Below, one piece after another: positions 26,315-35,101 of a DNA stretch of 64,000 bases; the first letter of the stretch is position 1, and every line of letters begins with the position of its first letter. A program made the translations under genes and the position numbers. Source of the stretch: JBCDGZ01 sp038750655 (GTDB taxonomy: Bacteria; Bacteroidota; Bacteroidia; Chitinophagales; Saprospiraceae); assembly GCA_038750655.1 (NCBI GenBank), contig JBCDGZ010000017.1, positions 1 to 64,000 of the forward strand, read 5' to 3'. The notes beneath the pieces are model-generated. The model had not been told where the DNA came from. It saw only the letters and a list, made by a program, of their open reading frames with translations, and made no database searches.

Positions 26315-27529
26315 TCACGAACTCCTTTGAGCACTGGTCAGGGCGACCGGATAACGCTCCAAGGCCAACTTCAGGCAATCAACGGCAGCGAGTAAATCCT
26401 GCTCTTTGAGAATGTAGGCGACGCGCACCTGCTGCTTGCCCAACTCCCGATTGAAGTAGAAGCCCTCGGCGGGAGCCAGCATCAAGGTTTTTCCGTGATG
26501 CTCAAAATCGGTGAGCAGCCAGCGGCAGAAGTCGGTGGCATCCGCAACGGGGAGGCTGACCATATTGTAAAAGGCGGCGGCCGGCCGATAGCAGCCCAGT
26601 CCCTCGATTTGCTGCAAGGCCCGATACAGCACCTCCCGGCGATGCCGGTATTCCTCGATCGCCTCATCGATGTAGCCCCTTCCGTGCTCAAAGCAGGCGA
26701 TGGCCAGTTGCTGTCCGAAGTGAGGCGGACAAAGCCGCAGTTGCGCTTGCTTGCAGACTGTTTCTTGAATCTCTTCATTTCCACTGATCAAAAAGCCCAC
26801 CCGCGCTCCGCAGGAACTGAATACCTTGGAGATGGAATCCAGTACGATCACATGCTCCCGATACTCGGCAAAGGACAGGACCGAAGTAAAGTCCTCATCG
26901 TAGCAGAATTCCTTGTAGACCTCGTCAACAATCAAAAACAGATCGTGCTTTTTGACGACTTCCAACAAAGTGAGTAAATCTTTGCGGTTGTAAAGCTGTC
27001 CGGTAGGATTGCCAGGATTGCAGAGCAAAATAGCACGGCTGCGGGCTGTGATACAAGCCTCAAAAGCCTCCGGCGCCGGCAAGCCAAACTGCTCTTCCAA
27101 GCACGTAGTCACTGGAACGATATTAACGGAGCTGATGTGCGAAAAGCCAAGGTAGTTAGCGTAAAACGGCTCAGGGATGATCAACTCATCGCCTGGATCG
27201 CAGCAGGCAAAAAGGGCCAGGTGGATGGCCTCGGAAGCCCCCGTAGTTACATAGACCTCGTCCATTGCCAGCTGGGCATCAAAGCGGCGGTAATAGTTGA
27301 TAACCTGCTGTCGCAGTAGGGTCAAGCCTTCCGAAGGACCGTACTTGATGATGGTCTCCGACTGGCTTCGCAAATAGGCCAGAGCCTGAGGAGGTGTGGG
27401 GATGTCCGGCTGACCAATGTTGAGGTAAAAGACCGAACGGCCTGCGGCAGCAGCAGAACGAGCATAAGGCATCAAACCCCGAATCGGCGAATGATCTAAA
27501 GCAGTTCCTCTTTTTGATGTGCGCGGCAT
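26315..27529 (-). CDS. Pyridoxal-phosphate aminotransferase, class I/II
   Basis: The 404-residue product matches aspartate/aromatic-type aminotransferases of fold type I. The N-terminal 'VFYLNIGQPDIPTPP' and 'IKYGPSEGLTLLRQQV' match the substrate-loop region. 'YVTTGASEAIHLAL' is the cofactor phosphate-binding turn, 'LLCNPGNPTGQLY' the conserved NPTG motif, and 'DEVYKEF' binds the pyridine ring. 'LDSISKVFSSCGARVGFL' contains the Schiff-base lysine and phosphate-binding arginine. It catalyses amino-group transfer between an amino acid and a 2-oxo acid in the cytoplasm; the exact substrate cannot be told. It is a single gene with its own consensus promoter upstream. Confidence 0.92.
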   Translation of the reverse strand: MPRTSKRGTALDHSPIRGLMPYARSAAAAGRSVFYLNIGQPDIPTPPQALAYLRSQSETIIKYGPSEGLTLLRQQVINYYRRFDAQLAMDEVYVTTGASEAIHLALFACCDPGDELIIPEPFYANYLGFSHISSVNIVPVTTCLEEQFGLPAPEAFEACITARSRAILLCNPGNPTGQLYNRKDLLTLLEVVKKHDLFLIVDEVYKEFCYDEDFTSVLSFAEYREHVIVLDSISKVFSSCGARVGFLISGNEEIQETVCKQAQLRLCPPHFGQQLAIACFEHGRGYIDEAIEEYRHRREVLYRALQQIEGLGCYRPAAAFYNMVSLPVADATDFCRWLLTDFEHHGKTLMLAPAEGFYFNRELGKQQVRVAYILKEQDLLAAVDCLKLALERYPVALTSAQRSS

Positions 27530-27563
27530 AAAGCGATGATTTGAACGAATAATTTTAAGCCTG

Positions 27564-27593
27564 CAAAAATAAGCTGAATCTTAATACTTTCAA
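27564..27593 (-). promoter_or_regulatory. Bacteroidetes-type promoter of the aminotransferase gene
   Basis: On the minus strand TTG (27593-27591), 19 bases, then TATTTTTG (27571-27564), matching TTG-N19-TAnnTTTG. It lies 35 bases before the ATG at 27529. Confidence 0.6.
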
Positions 27594-27693
27594 GTGAGTA
27601 AGTATTAGTATTTTTACTTATAAACTGATCAGGGCAATTTTTATTCCGTTTATAGGCCCATCCCCATTTTTGTCCACCAAAATTATCAATGGT

Positions 27694-29373
27694 ATGCCAC
27701 AGCAATTTCCCCTCCTGCTAGTCTTAGCACTGCTTCTCCTCTCCCCTACGCTCTACGCCCAGCCCGCTAATGATAACTGCACAGCCGCCATTCCGATCAA
27801 TGAGGTCAGCGACCTGGCCTTCTCTACGCTGGATACCAACTCTGATGGTCCCTACCACCCCAATCCGCCCTGCCCCGGCGGCGGGACCCTCGATTCCTTC
27901 TTCCACGACATCTGGTACCTCTACAGCCCCACTCACCAGGGCTATTCTCGCTTCTCGGTCTGTGGTACGGCCGACTTCGATACCAAAATTGCGGTGTACC
28001 AAGCCGGGGCAAGCTGCCCACTGCAAGACGGCGATCTACTGCAATGCAACGAGGATTTCCGAGGCTGTAATAATGCCACTTCCGAAGTAATCTTCGCAGT
28101 TAACCCCGGTCAAAGCTACCTCCTGCGTTTAGCTGGCTACGGCCGTGATGACACCGGAGAGTCCGGTACCGGCACCTTCACCGTCGAGCAGTTCCTACCC
28201 ATCCCCGGTGATTTCTGTATCGATGCCCTAGAGGTCACCCTGGGCCTTGAACAGTCCTTCTCCACTGTAGGCGCCCTGACCGATGGCCCCAATCACCCCA
28301 GCAATTCGGCCTGCTTTGGCTTTTTCAATACCAACCTTAACGCCGACATCTGGTATACCTTTACACCCAATTTCACGGGGACCGTGGAGTGGTCCACCTG
28401 CGATCAAATCTCTTTCGATTCCAGGCTGGCCGTATATGGCCCTGGCAGCACTTGTCCAGTTGTAGACGGGGATTTGTATGCTTGTAATGATGATGGAGCG
28501 GGTTGCAGCAATTACAGCTCTTTGCTCCGTTTTGATGTGGAAGCAAACCAACGCTACCTGCTCCGCCTTGGGGGCCTCGACGGCGCTCAGGGCAATGGCC
28601 TATTTGACCTTATCGAAATCAGCCCCGCCGAGCCTCCGGCCAACGACCTTTGCACCAATGCCACCGAAGTCCCGCTCATCAACGCAACAATGGCCAATGC
28701 CATGGATACCCTCACCCTCGGTACCACCTTCAACGCTACCTTTGACCCCGATAATTACATTTTTCCCTACTGCCTAGAAAATGTCAGCGGAGGTGAGTTT
28801 GCCGAGGTTTGGTACCGCTTCAATTCGGGCAATTTTACGGAAATAGAATGCCGTATGCGCATTTTAACCCCCGATGCGGCCTTTTATCTCGACCTGTGGC
28901 AGGCCGATTGCTCCGATCGGGTGGATTCCTCTCGTATCCGCAACAATTGCGTTTTTAGCGACGAAGGGGTAACCGAAGTACGTCCGACCTTCTCAGTCCT
29001 CGAAGAAAACACTGACTACATCCTGCGAATACAAACGCGACTGACTACTGATTTTCCGGGCGATTTTTCTATTCAATTGGTCAATGAAATTGTCGTTTCT
29101 AGCCAAGAGATCGACCGTCCAGCGTCGCTGTCCTTTTTCCCCAATCCTACCACCGATCAGCTCCACATTCAGCTCAACCTAAAGGAGGCCGCCATGACCG
29201 ATTTTCGGGTGATTAATACGCTAGGAGAAGTGGTCGCCTGGCAGCGAGAAGGCAAGCTAGGCAGCGGTCAGCACCAAAGGCAATTGCAGGTCAGCGCCCT
29301 ACCTACGGGGCTGTACTTTTTAGTGCTGCATACGGATGATCAACAGCAGACATTCCGCTTTATTAAGGAGTAA
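27694..29373 (+). CDS. Secreted T9SS sorting-domain protein with paired beta-sandwich repeats
   Basis: The 559-residue protein begins at ATG 27694 (MPQQFPLLLV). An in-frame TTG lies further upstream, but the signal peptide (ending TLYAQ) fits this ATG. Two similar domains of about 140 residues follow, each with 'ndnC..A', a 'DIWY.Y/TPxxxG' strand, 'D(T/S)(K/R)(I/L)AVY' and 'YLLRL(A/G)G'. A third, more divergent copy follows around residue 320-450. Such repeats are typical pre-peptidase C-terminal-like (PPC-like) beta-sandwiches of secreted proteins. The end is a T9SS type A domain ('SFFPNPTTDQLHIQLNL' to 'QTFRFIKE'). It has no catalytic motif and is likely surface-attached. Confidence 0.86.
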   Translation: MPQQFPLLLVLALLLLSPTLYAQPANDNCTAAIPINEVSDLAFSTLDTNSDGPYHPNPPCPGGGTLDSFFHDIWYLYSPTHQGYSRFSVCGTADFDTKIAVYQAGASCPLQDGDLLQCNEDFRGCNNATSEVIFAVNPGQSYLLRLAGYGRDDTGESGTGTFTVEQFLPIPGDFCIDALEVTLGLEQSFSTVGALTDGPNHPSNSACFGFFNTNLNADIWYTFTPNFTGTVEWSTCDQISFDSRLAVYGPGSTCPVVDGDLYACNDDGAGCSNYSSLLRFDVEANQRYLLRLGGLDGAQGNGLFDLIEISPAEPPANDLCTNATEVPLINATMANAMDTLTLGTTFNATFDPDNYIFPYCLENVSGGEFAEVWYRFNSGNFTEIECRMRILTPDAAFYLDLWQADCSDRVDSSRIRNNCVFSDEGVTEVRPTFSVLEENTDYILRIQTRLTTDFPGDFSIQLVNEIVVSSQEIDRPASLSFFPNPTTDQLHIQLNLKEAAMTDFRVINTLGEVVAWQREGKLGSGQHQRQLQVSALPTGLYFLVLHTDDQQQTFRFIKE

Positions 29374-29395
29374 AAAGCCAGCTTGAACAAGGCGA

Positions 29396-30157
29396 CTAGT
29401 GCACAGCAAAAGCAACCTCGCCCAACTGCGCTACCCGCACCTCAACGCTTTGCCCCGCTTGCAGATAAACGGCGGGGGTAGCCGCGCCCGCCATAATCAG
29501 CGCCCCTTCGGGAATCGGCTGGCCGTACTGAGCCGCCAGGCGAGTCGCCGCCATAAACGACTTCCAGGGGTCCCCCAAAATAGCGGAGGAGTTGCCTTCG
29601 TGGACGACCGCACCGTCGATCAGCAGCTCCATCTGGAGGTCGCCGATGGGCGTATTGGTGGGCTGCCAGGGGCCAACGGCTAGGGCGGCAGAAGAGCAAT
29701 TATCGGCAATGACATCTTCGAGGGAGAACTTGAAATTGCGGTAGCGCGAGTCGATCACCTCGATGGCCGGAGCGATGCCGGAGACAAAGTCAGGAGCCTC
29801 TGCGGCGCTCAGCTCTCGGTCGATGGGCTGATTGACCAGGAAGCAGAGTTCCGGTTCGGCGCGGGGATGGATGTGCTTTTGCAGGCTCAGGGTGCCTTCG
29901 GCAGGCAGCAGCATGGCATCGGTGAGCCGCCCCCAGATCATATCGTGAACGCCCATCTGCTGCATTTTGGCTCGGCTGGTGAAGCCCATTTTGAGGCCGA
30001 TGAAGTGTTCGCCGCGCGCGTAGCGTCGTTGCAGCGAGGCGGCTTGGATGGCGTAGGCATCGTCGACGCCGAAGGACTGTTGTAGACTGATTTGGTCGAC
30101 GGCTTCGGCCCGCAGGGCCGCCTCGTCGAGTTGTTGAGCCAGATTTTCAATATTCAT
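29396..30157 (-). CDS. 2-oxo-3-hexenedioate decarboxylase / 2-oxopent-4-enoate hydratase-like protein
   Basis: The 253-residue product belongs to the fumarylacetoacetase superfamily branch containing 4-oxalocrotonate decarboxylase and 2-hydroxypenta-2,4-dienoate hydratase. Hallmarks are 'GLKMGFTSRAKMQQMGV', 'HPRAEPELCFLV' (metal-ligand glutamates), 'GIAPAIEVIDSRYRNFKF' and 'DNCSSAALAVG'. The size is right for the family. These enzymes act in meta-cleavage of catechols and in the 2-aminomuconate branch of tryptophan breakdown. No other gene of such a pathway lies beside it, so I favour the decarboxylase on sequence but cannot decide between the two reactions. It overlaps no neighbour. Confidence 0.82.
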   Translation of the reverse strand: MNIENLAQQLDEAALRAEAVDQISLQQSFGVDDAYAIQAASLQRRYARGEHFIGLKMGFTSRAKMQQMGVHDMIWGRLTDAMLLPAEGTLSLQKHIHPRAEPELCFLVNQPIDRELSAAEAPDFVSGIAPAIEVIDSRYRNFKFSLEDVIADNCSSAALAVGPWQPTNTPIGDLQMELLIDGAVVHEGNSSAILGDPWKSFMAATRLAAQYGQPIPEGALIMAGAATPAVYLQAGQSVEVRVAQLGEVAFAVH

Positions 30158-30253
30158 GGCCGAAAAATAGGAAAAGTTTATCTTCTTTGATAAGGGAGGA
30201 GCAGATAATAAGTGCCCCCAAGTTGCGATGCACAGGATTCATTAAGGAAGATT

Positions 30254-30286
30254 TTGTGAAAAATAGCAGGAAGAATACTAGATTTG
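30254..30286 (+). promoter_or_regulatory. Bacteroidetes-type promoter
   Basis: TTG (30254-30256), 22 bases, then TAGATTTG (30279-30286), a match to the TAnnTTTG -7 element. It lies 46 bases before the ATG of the small secreted protein gene at 30332. Confidence 0.6.
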
Positions 30287-30331
30287 TAACAATTGCCGTT
30301 TATTGTTCATTGTATCAAATCTTGAAATACT

Positions 30332-30757
30332 ATGAGACTATTTATTATCTCTACAATTTGTCTCCTCCTTCCTATTCTTAGTCAAGCACAATTTACCCCC
30401 ACCGAAAAAGGCCTCACTATTATCGTCACCGATGGTACGGACGGGGGAAAAAAGAGTGCCCAGCAACCTCCCGACTCTACACAATTCAGGGACCCCATTC
30501 GCCCCCTGGGTATGACTGATGCCATTCAGGCTGGCGCCTTCATTGATCGTCCTGCCTACGGAATGACCGGCTTTATTCTGGTTTTTTGTGTCAACGATTC
30601 TATCGATGATAAGCAGGGAGTGCTGAACGTCAACGGAGAGTTTTTCTATGGCGTCTATCGCCTTATCCGACAGAAGATCACCATAGATGAAGAGATTCCG
30701 GAGGGTATGGCGCCCTATCGATTGACGGGAACGGTGTATTTTCTGGGGATTTCTTGA
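30332..30757 (+). CDS. Small secreted protein of unknown function
   Basis: The 141-residue product has a clear signal peptide (about residues 1-18, ending LSQAQ). The body of about 120 residues contains 'GLTIIVTDGTDGGKKSAQQP', 'AFIDRPAYGMTGFILVF' and a C-terminal 'YRLTGTVYFLGIS'. I recognise no family. It has no sorting domain or lipobox, so it may be periplasmic. A consensus promoter lies just upstream, which supports it as a real gene. The 255 bases after it hold no gene I can support. Confidence 0.7.
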   Translation: MRLFIISTICLLLPILSQAQFTPTEKGLTIIVTDGTDGGKKSAQQPPDSTQFRDPIRPLGMTDAIQAGAFIDRPAYGMTGFILVFCVNDSIDDKQGVLNVNGEFFYGVYRLIRQKITIDEEIPEGMAPYRLTGTVYFLGIS

Positions 30758-31012
30758 CGCCGTTTGAGGGTAAGTAAAAAAGAGCTGCCCCAACATCCCA
30801 ACCGAAAACGGATAACCTATATGAGTCCTAAAACTAATTTTTCTCTTTGCTTGGCGAAAGGCGAGGGTTTCGGGTGCTTTAGGAGCTGGGATGTGAGGCA
30901 GTTTAAAGATTCAAAAACACAAGCTTACTTGATAACAATTTTTTCGAATACCGTATTTATTTATCAACACTATAAAAGTACGAAGGATAGAAGCCTGAAA
31001 TACTGACAATGA

Positions 31013-32290
31013 TCAAAAGCTGGATTGATCTTTATCAATGGCCGCTGTTTCCATTAGCAGCCGTTCCCTATCAATTAATATTTCCAGTATTTTAAAGCTC
31101 ATCTCATCTACACTATTGGCAGAATTGGACAGTACGACTACTGCTACTTGCTTATCTTTCTGCAACCCCATGAAGCTGCTGTAGCCCCGCGTTCCGCCGT
31201 TCATCCAAACCACCGGCAAGTTGCTTTCCTTACTCAGCGTGCTGCTCAGCCAGCCGTAGCCCGCCCAAGTGGGCTTCCCCAGCTTCTGACGCCGCATCCC
31301 GAGGTAGGGCTGGTGGGTTTGCTCGAAGATCGGAGACCAGTAGGGGTCTTTAGTATTCAAATTGGCCACCAGAAAACTCAGCAGGTCCGCAGTAGAGGAC
31401 TTAAGGCCGACGGCCGGCTCCAAGGCATCGAAGGACCAGCAGCAGGCTGGCTTCCCCTTGGCGGTATGCCCGGGCGCCAAGTGTACTTTTTGCTCGCGGT
31501 TCAGCTCGGCGCGCGTCTGCGGCATATTGAGTCGTTCGGTAATTCTGCTGCGCAGCAGATCAGCGTAGGACAGCCCCTTTTGATCGGCCAGGAGCTGCCC
31601 CAGCAGGGCAATACCTGCCGTAGAGAACCTGTACTTAATACCGGGATGGTCCATGATCGGGGCCTGTTCTAATCGATTATAGAATTGCAGCTTCTCCCAA
31701 TCGTTGATGCGTTCGGCCTTGAAATTCATCGAATAGAAGGGATGCCAGGCGTATTGCTGCTTGCCCAGTTGATTGGGCAAGCCCGAGCTGTGGGTAGCCA
31801 GGTCGCAGAGGGTAGGATCAACGGGGCTGGCCAGCGGATCATCTTTGCAGGAGATGGCCCGTTTGGGATAGAGGGGGTAGCCTTCGCGCTGGTTGAGGTT
31901 GATGACGACTTCGGTGCAAATTTGGGGTTGGAAGGCAGGAAAGGTCAGCGATTCGGGCAGTAACTGTCGGATGGGAATCGCTGTGTTGAGGTCTCCTTCG
32001 TACGCCATTTGGACCATCAAGGTGGCGGGGAATACGCTGCTTAGGGTGCCGATTTCGAAGAGGGTTTGGGCCGTAGGCGCCTGGGGTTGATTTTTCCCCA
32101 ACTCCCCATATCCCTTGACATAATAGTTGCCATTGATGATGACACCGATGATCAGGGCTTTGTTCTTTTTCTTTTTGACATATTTCCTGGCCAGCTTATC
32201 CAGTTCTCCCGTGAAGATTTCCTGCGATTGAGCAGGCATCAGGAGGAGTATCCCAAAAAGCAATAAGCCTATTTTTTTGATGCATTGCAT
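31013..32290 (-). CDS. Beta-lactamase-fold serine hydrolase homolog with degenerate active site
   Basis: The 425-residue protein has a signal peptide (about residues 1-22) and the overall layout of class C beta-lactamase/D-alanyl-D-alanine carboxypeptidase relatives: 'TLFEIGTLSSVFPA', 'LATHSSGLPNQLG', 'YRFSTAGIALLGQLL' and 'MNGGTRGYSSFMG'. The expected SxxK at the first site reads TLSS (Thr82, Ser85), the YxN site reads FST, and the usual HxG region has Met before NGG. All three catalytic elements thus appear lost, suggesting a binding protein, not an enzyme. It follows a universal stress protein gene by 29 bases and is probably in its operon. Confidence 0.8.
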   Translation of the reverse strand: MQCIKKIGLLLFGILLLMPAQSQEIFTGELDKLARKYVKKKKNKALIIGVIINGNYYVKGYGELGKNQPQAPTAQTLFEIGTLSSVFPATLMVQMAYEGDLNTAIPIRQLLPESLTFPAFQPQICTEVVINLNQREGYPLYPKRAISCKDDPLASPVDPTLCDLATHSSGLPNQLGKQQYAWHPFYSMNFKAERINDWEKLQFYNRLEQAPIMDHPGIKYRFSTAGIALLGQLLADQKGLSYADLLRSRITERLNMPQTRAELNREQKVHLAPGHTAKGKPACCWSFDALEPAVGLKSSTADLLSFLVANLNTKDPYWSPIFEQTHQPYLGMRRQKLGKPTWAGYGWLSSTLSKESNLPVVWMNGGTRGYSSFMGLQKDKQVAVVVLSNSANSVDEMSFKILEILIDRERLLMETAAIDKDQSSF

Positions 32291-32319
32291 ACCTTTGATT
32301 TTGTTTTAAAAAAAACCTA

Positions 32320-33177
32320 TTAACGCTCCTCTCTCTGCACCAACAGGGGCACATTACTGCTGACCGCCATTCTTTTGACCTGACTTTGGTGGAATAAATT
32401 CTCCAACATCCCTCGATGCGGACGAACCATGACCAGCATATCCATGTGGTAGTCTTCGACAAACTGGTTGATGTCGATCTCCAATTTCTTTCCGGGTAGG
32501 TGGTAAAATTTGAGTTGAACAGCAGGAGTACGGTTTTCAAAGAAGCTTTTCATCTGCTCCATTTTTTCAAAATCATCACTCATATCACCCGTCATGTTAA
32601 AATGGACGCAGTGAATAATGACCTTGAAAGGGCTAAGCAGTTGGGTTAATTTCCAGATGACGAAAGGATCGGCATCGGTAATATCAGTGGCAAAAGCGAC
32701 ATTTCCAGGCTCTTTAAAGGCCGTTTCTTCGGGAACGACGATCACCGTACAATGTGCTTTATCGACCACGCCCGCGGCGACACTCCCCAGCAGTCGGCCT
32801 AGCCCGGTCCGCTCGCCTCGGGTGCCCATGACAATCAAATCTGCCCCGTCGCGCTCTGCGATCCGGACGATGGCCCGCACCGGGCTTCCCAGCTCAATGG
32901 CTGTTTCAATTTGAATCTGGTGGTCCAGTTGATCCTCCACCGCCTTTAGGCCGGTGGCAACAAAGGTATCCATCAGCTCCCGAGCAACGTCCACCTTTTG
33001 CTGCGTAGCCTGGGCGGCCATCACTGGAATATCCAGCGGCTCAGACTGAGGGAAGGTGACGTGCATGACCTCCAGGTCGGCATCGAGTGCATGGCACAGG
33101 AGTAAAGTATATTTAAAGGCGCTTGCCGCAGGTTGGGTAAAATCAGTTGGAAATAAAACTTTAGTTCTCTTTTTCAT
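32320..33177 (-). CDS. Universal stress protein, tandem UspA domains
   Basis: The 285-residue protein has two Usp domains. The first (residues about 5-145) opens 'KVLFPTDFTQPAASAFKYTL' and ends with the ATP-binding loop 'GTRGERTGLGRLLGSVAAGV', which fits GxxGx(9)GS. The second (about 150-285) is more divergent and ends 'VPLLVQREE' with no clear loop. Tandem Usp proteins are cytoplasmic and help survival under growth arrest or low oxygen, often binding ATP. Two FNR-box-like palindromes lie 70-100 bases before the ATG. It is followed by the degenerate serine hydrolase. Confidence 0.88.
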   Translation of the reverse strand: MKKRTKVLFPTDFTQPAASAFKYTLLLCHALDADLEVMHVTFPQSEPLDIPVMAAQATQQKVDVARELMDTFVATGLKAVEDQLDHQIQIETAIELGSPVRAIVRIAERDGADLIVMGTRGERTGLGRLLGSVAAGVVDKAHCTVIVVPEETAFKEPGNVAFATDITDADPFVIWKLTQLLSPFKVIIHCVHFNMTGDMSDDFEKMEQMKSFFENRTPAVQLKFYHLPGKKLEIDINQFVEDYHMDMLVMVRPHRGMLENLFHQSQVKRMAVSSNVPLLVQREER

Positions 33178-33244
33178 TAGTTAGGTCCGTTTTTATCTAG
33201 AAATAAATCTATCCGCAAGTAGCTCCAATTTCATCATATAGCCA

Positions 33245-33280
33245 TTGATCTTTATCAGTAATACCGTTGACTTTTATCAA
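33245..33280. promoter_or_regulatory. Pair of FNR-box-like palindromes
   Basis: TTGATCTTTATCAG (33245-33258) and TTGACTTTTATCAA (33267-33280) match TTGAT-N4-ATCAA with one mismatch each. They are 22 bp apart, two helical turns, on the same face. They sit between the divergent genes starting at 33177 and 33325. The likely binder is the Crp/Fnr domain of the regulator encoded at 37081. Confidence 0.62.
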
Positions 33281-33324
33281 AGCCTTGGGTCCAATTTGAA
33301 CTTACCTTGCGGAAAAACTAACTC

Positions 33325-34008
33325 ATGAGAATAGTTCGTCTTCCGCTGTTGGCCCTACTCCTAATCATCGGTATTTGGAGCTGCGAGGAGCCACCGATCG
33401 TCTTCACGGCTCCCCAACCCGAAGGGCTAAACGCCGAACCTTTTATTCGCCCCATCTATCGCGGGCGCTTCCTCTGCGACTCCGACAGTGCACTAATGGT
33501 GGTTAAAAATAATATCATCTACAAGGCCAAAGCCTTCCAGTTGGAAGTCACCCCGACGGAATTGGAAAACACCGATGGGCTGAGTCTCAAAGATGGACAG
33601 CTGTATGTCGAAGAATGGGGCCGCCAATTGCCTACCCGCATCGAAAAGGACAGCATCTACCACTCTGATTTCATCCACCGCGACACCTTGATTTACCTCG
33701 ATGAGAACCATGTTTTAAAACACTTTCGGGGTCATATGGTGATCAATCGTAAAATGGAGAAAGAGAAATGGGAGGTGATGCTGTTGAGTTTAGACGAGCA
33801 CCTCAATCTCGCTCTTTCCATCACGACCCTTCCCGAAGAAATTGAGCAGCTTGAAGCGATCACTCCAGCCGAAGATTTGTCTACCGAGGATCAGACGCAA
33901 TACCGCATCTCTCCTACGGTCATCGAATTTGATGAGCTGCTGCAAACGCAATTGATTTTCCAGGAATGCGATTATTTCTATCGCATCCCGCAGGAAATCG
34001 AAATGTAA
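33325..34008 (+). CDS. Putative lipoprotein of unknown function
   Basis: The 227-residue product has a short hydrophobic leader ending 'IIGIWSC', which fits a lipobox with Cys20, so it is probably a lipoprotein. The rest is polar, with 'RPIYRGRFLCDSDSALMVVK', 'YHSDFIHRDTLIYLDENHVL' and a C-terminal 'LIFQECDYFYRIPQE'. I recognise no domain. It is divergent from the universal stress protein at 33177 and shares the FNR-box-like pair, so it may belong to the same stress response. It is followed by a strong intrinsic terminator. Confidence 0.75.
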   Translation: MRIVRLPLLALLLIIGIWSCEEPPIVFTAPQPEGLNAEPFIRPIYRGRFLCDSDSALMVVKNNIIYKAKAFQLEVTPTELENTDGLSLKDGQLYVEEWGRQLPTRIEKDSIYHSDFIHRDTLIYLDENHVLKHFRGHMVINRKMEKEKWEVMLLSLDEHLNLALSITTLPEEIEQLEAITPAEDLSTEDQTQYRISPTVIEFDELLQTQLIFQECDYFYRIPQEIEM

Positions 34009-34050
34009 AAACACTACACCTTATTCTTTTCTTTACTACTACCATTCCAT

Positions 34051-34085
34051 GCCAGAGTTATCCGCCCGGAGGCTCTGGCTTTTTT
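34051..34085 (+). terminator. Intrinsic terminator
   Basis: GCCAGAG (34051-34057) pairs with CTCTGGC (34073-34079), followed by six T residues. It lies 42 bases after the stop codon at 34008. Confidence 0.9.
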
Positions 34086-34104
34086 AATTTTATTGGACAG
34101 GCAT

Positions 34105-34147
34105 TAAAAAGAAAATCCCTGCCAAGGCCGAGACCTCTCACAGGGAT
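34105..34147 (-). terminator. Intrinsic terminator, opposite strand
   Basis: On the minus strand ATCCCTG (34147-34141) pairs with CAGGGAT (34121-34115), followed by TTTCTTTTT. It lies about 33 bases past the stop codon of the universal stress protein gene ending at 34180. Together with the plus-strand terminator it insulates two convergent units. Confidence 0.82.
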
Positions 34148-34179
34148 GCGATTACGTATATATGTAAGGCGTAAACTAT

Positions 34180-35067
34180 TTACCGAATGATCATGAGGGG
34201 CACCTTGCGAATCCGATCAACAACGGCTTCGGTCACACTACCGAAGACAAAACTGGACAGGGCGCTGTGCCCTTGTGCGCCGATAATCAGCAGTGTAGTG
34301 TTGGATAGATGGGTGTAGTTGTGGATAATTTCGGCGGTGCTGTGGTTGTCCTCGCTGACGATCTGCAACGCCACATCGCTTTCATCGAATTCGTATTGCT
34401 TGAGAAAATCTTGGCAGGTCTTCTCGGCGCCCTCTTTGACCATCTGGCGCAGCTCCTCCATTTCTCCGATGCCGTAATAGTGAGCAGCGGGGAGCATGTG
34501 TACGACGTGGAGGGCTTCGACTTGGGTTTCCAGATTCAAGGAGCGGCGTAGCCGCAGGGCGAATTGGAGGGCGCGGGCGGAGTTGTCGGAGCCGTCGATG
34601 GGGACGACCAGGCGGTCGATGGCGCCGTTTTGCTTTTCGGGGACCAGCAGGAGGTCGCAGGCCAGGTGGCGAGCCAGTCGTTTGGCGGTGATGCCGCTGT
34701 GTTCGCTATTGCGCTTCACTCCGGCAACCACCAGATTGACTTCTTTGGCTTCGGCCATGTGCAGCAGCTTCCGATAAGGCCGCCCTTCGACGACTTCTAC
34801 AGCAAGCTCTACATCCATATCTGCGAAGTAGCCCTCGACTTGCTTTTCGAGTAATTCCCGAGCTTTCTCATCTACCGGAGCCCCCATTGTAAAGCGTTTG
34901 TGAAATTCGAGTATGGGCTTTTCTGGTTGGGTAAAATCCGGGATGATGTGTACGGGATATATTTTTTCTGCGCCTGCTTTTTCAATCAGTTGCTGGGTGA
35001 AGCCGAAGAGGTGATCATCCATATCCGAGAGGTCAGCGGCAATCAGTAGGCGATTGAACAATGACAT
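34180..35067 (-). CDS. Universal stress protein, tandem UspA domains
   Basis: The 295-residue protein has two Usp domains: 'FNRLLIAADLSDMDDHLFGF' opens the first, and 'DRLVVPIDGSDNSARALQFA' opens the second at about residue 150. The second ends with the ATP-binding loop 'GAQGHSALSSFVFGSVTEAV', which fits GxxGx(9)GSxxE. The first loop ('GVKRNSEHSGITAKRLARH') is degenerate, so probably only one domain binds ATP. It starts 34 bases after the CBS-domain gene on the same strand, so the two are likely co-transcribed from the FNR-box-containing region at 35603-35708. Confidence 0.9.
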   Translation of the reverse strand: MSLFNRLLIAADLSDMDDHLFGFTQQLIEKAGAEKIYPVHIIPDFTQPEKPILEFHKRFTMGAPVDEKARELLEKQVEGYFADMDVELAVEVVEGRPYRKLLHMAEAKEVNLVVAGVKRNSEHSGITAKRLARHLACDLLLVPEKQNGAIDRLVVPIDGSDNSARALQFALRLRRSLNLETQVEALHVVHMLPAAHYYGIGEMEELRQMVKEGAEKTCQDFLKQYEFDESDVALQIVSEDNHSTAEIIHNYTHLSNTTLLIIGAQGHSALSSFVFGSVTEAVVDRIRKVPLMIIR

Positions 35068-35101
35068 AGTGTGTAATTTTTGGTGGGTAGTGTGCCGTTC
35101 T

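Noticed and set aside
30168..30200. TTATC-N6-GATAA inverted repeat upstream of 30157 as an operator
   Set aside because: Only five-base arms with AT-rich sequence, seen once, and no link to a regulator.
30764..31006. An 80-codon plus-strand frame between two genes
   Set aside because: It has no family likeness, no signal peptide, an odd composition and no promoter of its own; the 255-base gap holds nothing else I can support.
31025..31038. A perfect FNR-box TTGATCTTTATCAA
   Set aside because: It lies inside the last codons of the 31013-32290 gene, far from any start codon in a useful direction, and is unpaired, unlike the intergenic sites. It may be chance.
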